Assembly: GCA_963815935.1 (NCBI GenBank)
Contig: CAWFIL010000008.1
Span: forward strand, 1 to 64,000
From: JARIHD01 sp963815935
GTDB lineage: Bacteria; Patescibacteriota; Saccharimonadia; Saccharimonadales; UBA4665
DNA length: 64,000 bases
Direction: 5' to 3'
Shown here: piece by piece, positions 1-7,322 of the stretch
How positions within the stretch are numbered: the first letter of the stretch is position 1
Layout: the number at the start of each line of letters is the position of its first letter
The notes under the pieces: model-generated
Told to the model about the DNA's origin: nothing
What the model saw: only the letters and a program-made list of their open reading frames with translations
The model's database searches: none
Position numbers and translations under genes: made by a program

Positions 1-982
1 TGTACTTAAGGTCATCGTTCACTTTGCTAGCAATAGGTATAGCCCGCTCGGTTGCGTTGATGCCAGCCTTGTCGGCGTCAAAGCTCAAACGTATGTCACC
101 CGTGAACCGGCTAAGCGCTTTTAGGTGCGGTTCGGTCAGAGCCGTACCCGCCGTGGCCACAACTTGCCGCACTTGTGCCTGGTGGCTGCTTATGACGTCA
201 AGGTTGCCCTCGGCGATTACTACAAAGCCGCTTTTGCGAATAGCTTCCTTTGCAAGATGCAAGCCAAACACATGCCACGACTTGTCATATAGCAACGTCT
301 GCGGCGTATTGATGTACTTTGGCGCGTTGGGGTCGTCAGCCAAGATACGAGCCGTAAAACCGATCACCCTACCCTGAGCATCGGCCAGCGGGATCATGAT
401 GCGTCCACGGAACATGTCACCCACACCACGGTAGCGCTGGGCGCTTAGACCTGCCGACTTGATTTCGCTATCGGTAAATTTTTTGGCCTTCAAAAAGTTG
501 ACCAACGCCGTCCCGTTGTTGGGGCTATAGCCTAAACGCCACTCGAGCACCGTGTCCTTGGTAAACTTGCGCTTAGTGAACACATATTCGAGTGCCCCAC
601 GATTATTCTTGAGGTGGGCCTGATAAAATTTTGTGGCCAACTCCAGTATTTCGTACAAGCGTTCTTTTTCTTTACCACGGCCGCTCGAGGCGCTACCGCG
701 GTACTGCTCCAAATCTACGCCAGCCTTGCGGGCGAGTAGTTCCAGCGCGCCGCGAAAATCCAAGCCCTCCATCTCCATGACAAAGCTGAACATATTGCCG
801 CCCTTGCCCGAGCTAAAGTCGTGCCAAATTTGCTTTTCGGGGCTAACCATAAAGCTAGGCGAACGTTCGCTACTAAAGGGGCTCAGACCCTTCCAGTTGC
901 GGCCAGCACGCTTAAGTTCGACATAGTCACTAATGACTTCCTCGATACTCAACCGCTGCTTGATATCCTCAACTGCATCCAT
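1..982 (-). CDS. dnaG: DNA primase DnaG, N-terminal part (C-terminus lies beyond the window)
   Basis: Reading the minus strand from the ATG at 982 gives about 327 residues beginning MDAVEDIKQRLSIEEVISDY and running off the window edge. DnaG makes the RNA primers at the replication fork. The N-terminal region aligns with the primase zinc-binding domain (GLSPFSSERSPSF, then WHDFSSGKGGN) and the later part with the catalytic TOPRIM core (VIAEGNLDVI and SFDADKAGINAT). Oddly, none of the four usual zinc ligands is present: the CPFH motif reads SPFS and the CFGC motif reads DFSS, although the surrounding fold residues are kept. A purine-rich AGGAG sits directly before the ATG. Identification is firm; the DnaB-binding C-terminus cannot be judged. 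Confidence 0.93.
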   Translation of the reverse strand, partial: MDAVEDIKQRLSIEEVISDYVELKRAGRNWKGLSPFSSERSPSFMVSPEKQIWHDFSSGKGGNMFSFVMEMEGLDFRGALELLARKAGVDLEQYRGSASSGRGKEKERLYEILELATKFYQAHLKNNRGALEYVFTKRKFTKDTVLEWRLGYSPNNGTALVNFLKAKKFTDSEIKSAGLSAQRYRGVGDMFRGRIMIPLADAQGRVIGFTARILADDPNAPKYINTPQTLLYDKSWHVFGLHLAKEAIRKSGFVVIAEGNLDVISSHQAQVRQVVATAGTALTEPHLKALSRFTGDIRLSFDADKAGINATERAIPIASKVNDDLKY

Positions 983-1070
983 CTCCTAATATTGTACTCT
1001 AAAGCACCCCTGTTTGACAGATATACAGTCAGCCATGGAAACATAAGCAACGTTGTGGTTAAATACACGC

Positions 1071-1715
1071 ATGGATCCGTATCAGCAGTACCAGGCGCCA
1101 CAACCAGGCAGCCCATACGAATTTATTCTCAATCCAAGTAAGCCACCAAAGAAGAAAATTGGTTTTGGGGGCAATAATTTCGTTTTGACGCTTGCCGTTA
1201 TTATTGGCGGTGCTTTTCTGTTCATGATCATTCTAACGGTGATCCTGAATGCCGTCGGGGGCAAGACTCTTAGCAAGACCGACCTGATCGGCCTGGCACA
1301 AACCGAGAATGAACTGGTTCGCATATCCCAGCAAGCCACAGCGTCGGCCACCCAGCAGACTACCAAGAACCTAGCGGTCACAATCCAACTCTCTATGACC
1401 ACCCAGCAAAAGAAAGACCTCGACTTTTTGGCTGCCAATGGTGTAAAGGTAGACACCAAGCAATTATCCCTTAAGCAAAACGCGACCACCGACCAGCAGT
1501 TAGCTAGCGCCAAGACAACCAGCACATTTGACCTAGTTTTCTCGCAGCTGATTCAGTCGCAATTGCAAGATTACGCTAAGTCGCTCAAACAACTAAACAG
1601 TGTAGCCGCCAACAAGACCGAGAGTGACCTGACCAGCACGTTCTACGGGCAGACGCAGCTACTCATAGCACAGATCCCCTACACGCAAGACCGCATCAAC
1701 GCAGCCTCACAATAA
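1071..1715 (+). CDS. hypothetical single-pass membrane protein
   Basis: This 214-residue protein starts MDPYQQYQAPQPGSPYEF, a short Pro/Gln/Tyr-rich cytoplasmic tail, followed by basic KKK residues and one hydrophobic segment around residues 38-60 (FVLTLAVIIGGAFLFMI). The remaining ~150 residues are polar and rich in Gln, Thr, Ser and Lys, predicted helical and probably outside the membrane. An upstream in-frame ATG at 1053 adds six residues; I prefer 1071 because the sequence there starts like related short-tailed membrane proteins. It is divergent from dnaG with an 88-base gap. I recognise no family. Confidence 0.7.
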   Translation: MDPYQQYQAPQPGSPYEFILNPSKPPKKKIGFGGNNFVLTLAVIIGGAFLFMIILTVILNAVGGKTLSKTDLIGLAQTENELVRISQQATASATQQTTKNLAVTIQLSMTTQQKKDLDFLAANGVKVDTKQLSLKQNATTDQQLASAKTTSTFDLVFSQLIQSQLQDYAKSLKQLNSVAANKTESDLTSTFYGQTQLLIAQIPYTQDRINAASQ

Positions 1716-1726
1716 ACAAACCGGAC

Positions 1727-2053
1727 CTAAAGCCCGGTTACTAGATTGTACGAATGGCGGATGAGGTCTTGTATCTCTTCCCAGCTCAACTGCCCGCTGA
1801 GAATTATCGTATTCCAGTGCTTTTTGTTTAGATGGTAGCCCGCCATAACACTCTCGTATTTCTCGCGGAGCGTCTTAGCAAGCAGCGGGTCACATTTCAA
1901 ACTAATGCGTACTGGCTCACTTTTTTCTTGCACCAACGCGAACATTTTGTCGTCGCCAGTCTTGTATACCGCGACGCCTTCACCAAATGGATAGTCCAAA
2001 CGACTGTTTGGCATACTGAGCAAATACTCTTCGACTTCTTTGTGCGAGATCAT
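1727..2053 (-). CDS. MmcQ/YjbR-family protein
   Basis: A 108-residue protein matching the MmcQ/YjbR (CyaY-like fold) family in length and in landmarks: N-terminal HKEVEEYLLSMPNS, then DYPFG, KMFALV, VRISLKCDP and the C-terminal NKKHWNTIIL followed by IQDLIRHSYNLV. The family is often described as DNA-binding but its cellular role is unsettled. Its start lies 4 bases after the stop of the upstream HAD gene at 2058, so it is probably the last gene of a short operon. It converges on the 1071-1715 gene with an 11-base gap. Confidence 0.85.
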   Translation of the reverse strand: MISHKEVEEYLLSMPNSRLDYPFGEGVAVYKTGDDKMFALVQEKSEPVRISLKCDPLLAKTLREKYESVMAGYHLNKKHWNTIILSGQLSWEEIQDLIRHSYNLVTGL

Positions 2054-2057
2054 AAAA

Positions 2058-2696
2058 TTACTCTATCACATCCAAAATCGATGGGATATTGTGCACAACG
2101 TGGTCAGCGCCCGCTGCGTACAGTGCATCCAGGTTGCCAAAACCGTGCGAAATACCAATCGTCTTGCTTACGCCACCGTTTTTGCCAACCAGAATGTCAA
2201 CAACTGTATCGCCCACCACAACAGCCTCTTCCGGGTCACTCTTAAGCTGTGCGAGGATTATATCTATACCCTCGGGGTGTGGTTTGGGGTTCTTCACGTG
2301 GTCGGCAGTGACAATGCTATCAAAGTGCTGGCGGATGCCGGTACGGTCCAGGCAAGATACCGTCAGTGCGTTGCCCGAGGTAAGCGCAGCAACTTGCCAG
2401 CCCATGCGTTTGAGGATAGGCAATAGTTCGTCTACACCATCGTATAGCTTAAGGAAGCGATCATAAGACTCGAGGCGAATTGCATGATGGTGGCGCAATA
2501 TGTCGTCGAAAGGCACTTTGGTATTACGCACCAGAGTACGAACAATCTGCTCTGTTGTACCGTGTGCCGAAGCAGCGATCATCTCCCGGGCGATCGGGGC
2601 GCCGTCGTAGTGACGAGTTAATTCCTGGAACTGCCAGTAAAAACCCTCACGGACGTCGAGGAGCGTACCATCTAGGTCAAAAATAATAGTCTTCAT
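2058..2696 (-). CDS. HAD-superfamily hydrolase (phosphoglycolate phosphatase-like)
   Basis: A 212-residue HAD phosphatase. Motif I is MKTIIFDLDGTLLD at the extreme N-terminus (nucleophile and general acid Asp pair), motif II is the Thr/Ser in VAALTSGN, motif III the Lys in VKNPKPHPEG, and motif IV VVVGDTVVDI. The cap between motifs I and II is helical, as in the phosphoglycolate phosphatase/beta-phosphoglucomutase branch. An upstream GTG at 2714 is in frame, but the GGTGGAG that overlaps it fits better as the ribosome binding site for the ATG at 2696. Substrate cannot be predicted. It is a tandem paralogue of 2773-3432. Confidence 0.88.
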   Translation of the reverse strand: MKTIIFDLDGTLLDVREGFYWQFQELTRHYDGAPIAREMIAASAHGTTEQIVRTLVRNTKVPFDDILRHHHAIRLESYDRFLKLYDGVDELLPILKRMGWQVAALTSGNALTVSCLDRTGIRQHFDSIVTADHVKNPKPHPEGIDIILAQLKSDPEEAVVVGDTVVDILVGKNGGVSKTIGISHGFGNLDALYAAGADHVVHNIPSILDVIE

Positions 2697-2772
2697 AAAA
2701 AATATAAACTCCACCCAAGGTTCGAGTGAAAGATTTATATTATAGTATCAATTACAGATTGTGTAAAGATAA

Positions 2773-3432
2773 CTAGTCCTCGGCGAACTGCCGCTCAATC
2801 AAATCGCATAGTTCGGGCAACGAGTCGACGATATAATCTGCATCAGCTGCAACCAGGTCTTCCCTGCTAGCGTTGCCATGTGTTACGCCGATCGTAGCAG
2901 CCGCCTGGCCGTTCTTGCCCGCCATAATGTCCGTTGGGCTGTCCCCTACCATTATCGCCTCATGTGGCAAAACGCCGCATTCCTCCAGTGCCAGTACAAA
3001 GCCTTCTGGATCGGGCTTGGATTTGACCACACGCTCGCAATGCACCACGCTCATAAAATATTGTGCAATCCCGTGGGCTTCAAGTACTTGCTGTATCTTG
3101 TGGTTGCCGCCTGTTACCACTGCCAATTTAAAACCCAACTCCCGCAAACGCTGGAGGCTAGTGTCCAACCCCTCAAAACGTCGCACGCTATCATTGAAAC
3201 GACTAATAATATATTCGTTATTGGCCCGCAGTAATTCCTCGACGTCTTCGTTCGGGAAAAAGCTTTTCAGAATTGCGGGCAGTGGTGGTGCATGGCGCAG
3301 TTGTTCCCGTACCATTGCGGCCGTTGGAGGCGTATAGCCAAAAACGCCAGCCACGTGCTCATATGCGCCGACTATAGCCTCAAAGCTATCGAGTAGCGTG
3401 CCGTCGGAATCAAAAATAACCGCCCTAACCAT
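2773..3432 (-). CDS. HAD-superfamily hydrolase (phosphoglycolate phosphatase-like)
   Basis: A 219-residue HAD phosphatase with motif I VIFDSDGTLLDSF, motif II in AVVTGGN, motif III Lys in VKSKPDPEGF and motif IV IMVGDSPTDIMAGKNG. It resembles the neighbouring HAD enzyme at 2058-2696 through most of its length, including the shared GKNG and IG(V/I)(T/S)HG blocks near the C-terminus, so the two are probably an old tandem duplication. It starts 5 bases after the oligoribonuclease stop, so it is likely cotranscribed with that gene. A general house-cleaning phosphatase role is plausible but inferred. Confidence 0.88.
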   Translation of the reverse strand: MVRAVIFDSDGTLLDSFEAIVGAYEHVAGVFGYTPPTAAMVREQLRHAPPLPAILKSFFPNEDVEELLRANNEYIISRFNDSVRRFEGLDTSLQRLRELGFKLAVVTGGNHKIQQVLEAHGIAQYFMSVVHCERVVKSKPDPEGFVLALEECGVLPHEAIMVGDSPTDIMAGKNGQAAATIGVTHGNASREDLVAADADYIVDSLPELCDLIERQFAED

Positions 3433-3437
3433 GGAGG

Positions 3438-3995
3438 CTACTCACCCTGGCGGCGAAGCCATTCGATGTAGTACTGCCACTCGGCAATCGAGGCCTGGAT
3501 GTCATCAAAAGCGCGGTGGATCTCTTTCTTCTCGAACTCCACGCCGTACTTGCCCTGCATAAACACCTTGAGTGTGCTTACGTCGAGCATACGGTAGTGC
3601 ATCTTGAGATCTAGCTCTGGCCACCAGTACTTCATAAAGTTACGATCGTTGTGTATGGAGTTGCCCGCCAAGATTGCTGGCTCATTGCCAAAATGCTTTT
3701 GAAGCAAAGCAATAAGTTCTTGTTCAACTTGGCGCAAGGGCTTACCTTCGTCGAGCTTTTGAACAAATTCATCGCGGTTCTCTGGATAATTTTTCCACCA
3801 GATGTTCTTCTGCATACGGTTGATTACTAATTCCTTGGGATGGTGTACCCGGGCTTCATAGGAAGCAAGTGTCTTAAAATCGAAGTCGGTTATCTCGGCA
3901 GCGACCTCCAAGATTACATCTTCGGTGGGCGAGAGTCCCGTCATTTCCAAGTCGACCCAAAACAACTTGGTGGGAATGGCATGCTTGTCAATCAT
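3438..3995 (-). CDS. orn: oligoribonuclease
   Basis: A 185-residue DEDDh 3'-5' exonuclease that degrades 2-5-nt RNA fragments to mononucleotides. The N-terminus has the oligoribonuclease exo I motif FWVDLEMTGLSPTEDVILEVA with Asp and Glu; exo II is the NSIHNDRNFM block; the HRAFDDI block near residue 165 supplies the exo III His and Asp. Length matches the E. coli enzyme. The ATG at 3995 is preceded 8 bases upstream by a TATAAT and by no Shine-Dalgarno, so the mRNA is probably leaderless and this gene leads the operon with the two HAD genes and the YjbR gene. Confidence 0.95.
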   Translation of the reverse strand: MIDKHAIPTKLFWVDLEMTGLSPTEDVILEVAAEITDFDFKTLASYEARVHHPKELVINRMQKNIWWKNYPENRDEFVQKLDEGKPLRQVEQELIALLQKHFGNEPAILAGNSIHNDRNFMKYWWPELDLKMHYRMLDVSTLKVFMQGKYGVEFEKKEIHRAFDDIQASIAEWQYYIEWLRRQGE

Positions 3996-4003
3996 ATGAG
4001 GGC

Positions 4004-4009
4004 ATTATA
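4004..4009 (-). promoter_or_regulatory. -10 box (TATAAT) for orn, leaderless
   Basis: On the minus strand TATAAT ends 8 bases before the orn ATG. This spacing places the transcription start at or within a base or two of the start codon. Confidence 0.55.
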
Positions 4010-4016
4010 ACAGGTA

Positions 4017-4412
4017 TTACTTTGCCGCATCTTTAGGCAAAAACTGCAGAGCTGCCGAGTTGATGCAAAAGCGCTGCCCGGTTGGTTGATTGGGCGCATC
4101 GTCAAAGACATGACCCAGATGGCCGCCACATTTGGCACAAGTCACTTCAGTACGAGACATACCTAACGTATTGTCTTCGTGAAAGACCACCGAACCCGGC
4201 TTGGCATCGTAGAAGCTTGGCCAGCCGCAGTCGGCAGCAAACTTGGTACCCGAGTCAAACAGTACGTTGCCACACGCGGCACAAGTATATGAACCATGGC
4301 TATCGTTGTACAAGAGTTTACCGGTAAACGGTGCTTCAGTCCCCTTCTCGCGCAGCACATGGAATTGTTCAGGAGTCAATTTCTGGCGCCACTCCTCGTC
4401 AGACATTTTCAT
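4017..4412 (-). CDS. msrB: peptide methionine (R)-S-oxide reductase MsrB
   Basis: A 131-residue MsrB, which reduces methionine-R-sulfoxide in damaged proteins. Two zinc CxxC pairs are visible (CAACG and CAKCGG), with the signature CGWPSF, HLGHVFDD, and the catalytic Cys in RFCINSAAL. Full length, no MsrA fusion. A GGAAAG ribosome binding site precedes the ATG. The start abuts the stop of the mechanosensitive channel gene, so the two are an operon. Confidence 0.96.
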   Translation of the reverse strand: MKMSDEEWRQKLTPEQFHVLREKGTEAPFTGKLLYNDSHGSYTCAACGNVLFDSGTKFAADCGWPSFYDAKPGSVVFHEDNTLGMSRTEVTCAKCGGHLGHVFDDAPNQPTGQRFCINSAALQFLPKDAAK

Positions 4413-4859
4413 TTAGCTTTCCTTTTTCTTATCTAGTTTATCAAGACGCAAACCCTTAAATACGTAGTACACAATTGCGGCCACAATCACAAAGGTCAGC
4501 AAGCTGCTTACAAAGGCGCCCCAGCCAAAGATAGCCGTTTTGCCATTGATTGTTACGTCGAATGTCTTTTGCTTTAGGGTACCCTCACCCGGTAATAGCA
4601 GCCCAGTTAGCGGGTTTAAGAAACTAACAACAAGTTGGTCAACCAGCACTTTGGCCTGTGTACCAAGTACAAGACCAATAGCCAGCCCCACAACACTCTG
4701 CTCGCGCAAAAAGCTGACAAAACCGCTGAATTGCTTGGACACAATTGATTCCTGACGGAGCCGCTGGGCCGCTGCTTCGGCGCGTTTAGCGCGGGCTTCG
4801 GCCTTCTCGGCGCGCTGCATGGGGGTTAGCTTTACGGTAGATTTTTTGGCTGTTGGCAT
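4413..4859 (-). CDS. mscL: large-conductance mechanosensitive channel MscL-like
   Basis: A 148-residue protein with two membrane helices. After a basic, Ala-rich coiled N-terminus (MPTAKKSTVKLTPMQRAEK) it has the MscL block VSFLREQSVVGLAIGLVLGTQ...LVVSFLNPLTGLL, a short extracellular loop, and TM2 around WGAFVSSLLTFVIVAAIVYY ending in a charged KLDKKKES tail. MscL is the emergency pressure-release channel. In the family the amphipathic helix is at the N-terminus; here it is preceded by about 40 extra residues. The start at 4859 is supported by GGGGAG seven bases upstream; an earlier in-frame start at 4877 lacks such a site. Confidence 0.85.
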   Translation of the reverse strand: MPTAKKSTVKLTPMQRAEKAEARAKRAEAAAQRLRQESIVSKQFSGFVSFLREQSVVGLAIGLVLGTQAKVLVDQLVVSFLNPLTGLLLPGEGTLKQKTFDVTINGKTAIFGWGAFVSSLLTFVIVAAIVYYVFKGLRLDKLDKKKES

Positions 4860-4894
4860 ACATTTCTCCCCACCCAATTATTTATAGATATACG

Positions 4895-6574
4895 CTACAT
4901 GCGCTCTGGTGCGGCAATGCCAAGTGTCTCAAGGCCATCCTTAAGGACGGCGGCATACAGGGCTACCAACTTGATGCGAATCGACTCACGCTCGTCACCT
5001 ACCACACGGTTATGCTCGTAAAAACGGTTAAAGTTCTGGGCTAGTTCGTACAAATATGTGCACACATAGTGCGGCATAAGCTCTTCTACTGCCTTTTGAA
5101 CAACTTCGGGGTATTCGCTAACCTTGCGTGCCAGCGAACGCTCGCTCGCCTGCAAATCCGCAAAGTTTTCAATCTGAGGCTCGCTGCTCTTACTCAAGAT
5201 ACTGCAGGCACGGGCGTGTGCATACTGCAGGTACGGCCCGGAGTTACCCTCAAGGCTGACTGACTCTTCCGGGTCATAAATAATATCCGGTCCAATACGC
5301 TGTTTAAGGAAGGCGTATTTGACAGCACCCAGTACAGCTCGCTCATCCTCGCGATCAGTAGTAGCCTGCCTACTGGCTGCGGCCGCGGCATCGAGTACGT
5401 CACCAGCGCGCAGGATATTCCCCTTACGTGAGCTCATCTTGACGCCACCCTTCATCTTGAGCACACCGTGCGTTAGGTGGGTTGTTGCCCGTACGAGATC
5501 TGGCGCAAATTGCTCGATACTCTTGAGCACGACCGCCATGTACTGCTCTTGGCCGTTGTCGGTAATCACTACCGAACGATCAAAATTGTAATCTTGCTTC
5601 TTGAGCATGATCAGGCCGACGTCTTTAGCTTCGTAGGTTGGAATACCCTGCGAATTGATAAACACGCGGGTGTGCAGGCCATACGGCTCACCCCTGAATA
5701 CAATCGCACCGTCGCTCTCTTCGTAGATACCCGGCTTAATGTGCTCGCGGACGGTCTTGATACCGATAGGCGCACAGATGCTCTCTGGGTAGTACTTCTC
5801 AAATGGTGTACCAATACGAGCGTAGAAAGCATCAAAGGCTTCGTAGCTCCAGCTGCGACACGTCCAGTAAAGTTGTGCAAAAGCCGAGTCACGATCGTCG
5901 GTCTCGTGTAGCTGATATACCTTTTTGTTCAAAGCGACGATTTCTTCCTTGGCAGTCTCGTCCTCATCATAGGCATTGTTGCCTGCCACGTAGCAGCCAG
6001 CCATCCAAACCGCTCGTTCCTCTTCTGGCATTGCAGCCAGCTTTTCGGGGTATTCGCCGCCTAGGTCTTTGAGCATGGCCCACATGGTCTTACCAACGTG
6101 CAAGCCCACATCGCCGCCAAAGTTAACGCGATGGATCTCGCCGCCAGCAGCCTGTAATAGGCTACCGATAGCATAGCCGACAACGCTGGTATACAGGTGG
6201 CCAGCATGCAAAATCTTGAACGGATTTGGATCGGAGTACTCAGTAACAACCACTTGCCCCTTGTAAGTATCGGGCTTTGTGGTTGGAGCATCAGCCGCCT
6301 GCCGGCCAAGCGTAGCGTCACTCAGCATTAAGTTGATAAAGCCAGGTCCAGCAATGGTCACATCGGCAACATCGTCACCCAGCTTCTCTTTGAGAGCGAC
6401 AACCAATTCTTCGGCAACGTCACGAGGGCTACGGCGCAGACGTCCGGCAAGTTGCATAGCGACATTAGTAGCATAGTCACCAAACTGTTCGTCTGGGCGC
6501 GTAAGTTCGGGCTGTACGTCGACACTGTACAAATCCCGTATTACGCTCGCGAGCGTTGATTGTATTGATTGCAT
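4895..6574 (-). CDS. argS: arginyl-tRNA synthetase
   Basis: A 559-residue class I aminoacyl-tRNA synthetase. The N-terminal ArgRS-specific domain (residues 1-90) carries FGDYATNVAMQLA; the HIGH-type motif is DPNPFKILHAGHL (about residue 113-125) and the KMSKS-type motif is KMSSRKGN. The C-terminal anticodon-binding helical domain ends in the usual FNRFYEHNRVVG...RIKLVALYAAVLKDGLETLGI...ERM. Length is typical. A TATAAT ends 9 bases before the ATG, with no Shine-Dalgarno, which suggests a leaderless message. Downstream on the same strand follow mscL and msrB. Confidence 0.97.
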   Translation of the reverse strand: MQSIQSTLASVIRDLYSVDVQPELTRPDEQFGDYATNVAMQLAGRLRRSPRDVAEELVVALKEKLGDDVADVTIAGPGFINLMLSDATLGRQAADAPTTKPDTYKGQVVVTEYSDPNPFKILHAGHLYTSVVGYAIGSLLQAAGGEIHRVNFGGDVGLHVGKTMWAMLKDLGGEYPEKLAAMPEEERAVWMAGCYVAGNNAYDEDETAKEEIVALNKKVYQLHETDDRDSAFAQLYWTCRSWSYEAFDAFYARIGTPFEKYYPESICAPIGIKTVREHIKPGIYEESDGAIVFRGEPYGLHTRVFINSQGIPTYEAKDVGLIMLKKQDYNFDRSVVITDNGQEQYMAVVLKSIEQFAPDLVRATTHLTHGVLKMKGGVKMSSRKGNILRAGDVLDAAAAASRQATTDREDERAVLGAVKYAFLKQRIGPDIIYDPEESVSLEGNSGPYLQYAHARACSILSKSSEPQIENFADLQASERSLARKVSEYPEVVQKAVEELMPHYVCTYLYELAQNFNRFYEHNRVVGDERESIRIKLVALYAAVLKDGLETLGIAAPERM

Positions 6575-6583
6575 AACTCATCA

Positions 6584-6589
6584 ATTATA
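6584..6589 (-). promoter_or_regulatory. -10 box (TATAAT) for argS, leaderless
   Basis: Minus-strand TATAAT with 9 bases between it and the argS ATG; no Shine-Dalgarno in the gap. Confidence 0.55.
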
Positions 6590-6602
6590 ACAGATACGGA
6601 GT

Positions 6603-6625
6603 TTTCCAAGGCCGGGCCTTGGAAA
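6603..6625. repeat. perfect inverted repeat between argS and the DUF1361 gene
   Basis: TTTCCAAGGC and GCCTTGGAAA flank a three-base loop. It lies just after the stop of the DUF1361 gene on the minus strand and upstream of the argS -10 box, so it could end transcription of the sensor-kinase unit, but neither strand has a following U tract. Function uncertain. Confidence 0.6.
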
Positions 6626-6629
6626 GAGG

Positions 6630-7310
6630 TTAGCTTTCGCGTTGCTGGCGGGCGACTTTGGCGATATGCCAGAGCACCAAGTACATGCTACTAAGCACCA
6701 CAAAAAAGCTGATCGTCGTAGTAAATGCCTTGGGATGCTCGCGAGGGTTCAACACACGATCGGACACGTCAAACAATACCGACGATGGGTTGGTCAGGAT
6801 ATCCCAGGTATTCCACCGAAGCTCCCTACCGATATAAATTGCAAAGCTGCACGACAAAATAATAATCCCTATAAAGGTTGTGGCCGTTCGCCTCCTGAGC
6901 CGCTTTGCCAGCTCCCAATGCACAAGATAGAGGCTAATGAGCCCCAAGAAAACGCCATTGAATATAAATGACGCGAACATCACGACATCGTATAACAGGT
7001 CTACACGACTCACATCCTGGATATGTACAAAATCGCTGATCATGTAGAAGGCGTTCGGCAGGAGCACCAACCACAGGCCAGTGATAGCCAGAGCGAACCA
7101 GCTCGACCACAGTTTACGGTGGATAACATGCTCCAACCACAGGGTGATGAACAAAGACACCCAAGCCAGCATCAAATTCCAGGGCAAATAACTAAAAGCA
7201 TAGTCGTGGTTGCTCCATGCGCCCATGAGATACAGGCCAACACTGGCCAAACTGGATACTCCCAACGCCAAGCCCAACTTGACGCGGGCGGATATATAAG
7301 GCCGCCTCAT
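6630..7310 (-). CDS. DUF1361 integral membrane protein
   Basis: A 226-residue protein with six or so hydrophobic helices and the DUF1361 landmarks YLPWNLMLAWVSL, LLPNAFYMISDFVHI, and IGRELRWNTWDI. The family is found across bacteria and its function is unknown. I choose the ATG at 7310 (MRRPYIS) because a TATAAT ends 6 bases before it; the in-frame start at 7328 lies upstream of that box. The gene begins inside the intergenic end of the histidine kinase, which stops at 7318, so it seems to have its own promoter there. Confidence 0.88.
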   Translation of the reverse strand: MRRPYISARVKLGLALGVSSLASVGLYLMGAWSNHDYAFSYLPWNLMLAWVSLFITLWLEHVIHRKLWSSWFALAITGLWLVLLPNAFYMISDFVHIQDVSRVDLLYDVVMFASFIFNGVFLGLISLYLVHWELAKRLRRRTATTFIGIIILSCSFAIYIGRELRWNTWDILTNPSSVLFDVSDRVLNPREHPKAFTTTISFFVVLSSMYLVLWHIAKVARQQRES

Positions 7311-7316
7311 ATGTCT

Positions 7317-7322
7317 ATTATA
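7317..7322 (-). promoter_or_regulatory. -10 box (TATAAT) for the DUF1361 gene, leaderless
   Basis: Minus-strand TATAAT, 6 bases before the ATG at 7310. It overlaps the last codons of the upstream histidine-kinase gene. Confidence 0.5.

Noticed and set aside
1082..1525. Minus-strand frame of 147 residues inside the 1071-1715 gene
   Set aside because: It is the complement of a plausible membrane-protein gene with a normal start, and the minus frame has an unusual Cys/Val-rich composition.
2058..2714. GTG start at 2714 for the first HAD gene
   Set aside because: GGTGGAG overlaps this codon and is better placed as ribosome binding site for the ATG at 2696, which also gives the normal HAD N-terminus.
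6603..6625. Rho-independent terminator between argS and the DUF1361 gene
   Set aside because: The inverted repeat is perfect but no U tract follows on either strand, so I list it as a repeat only.
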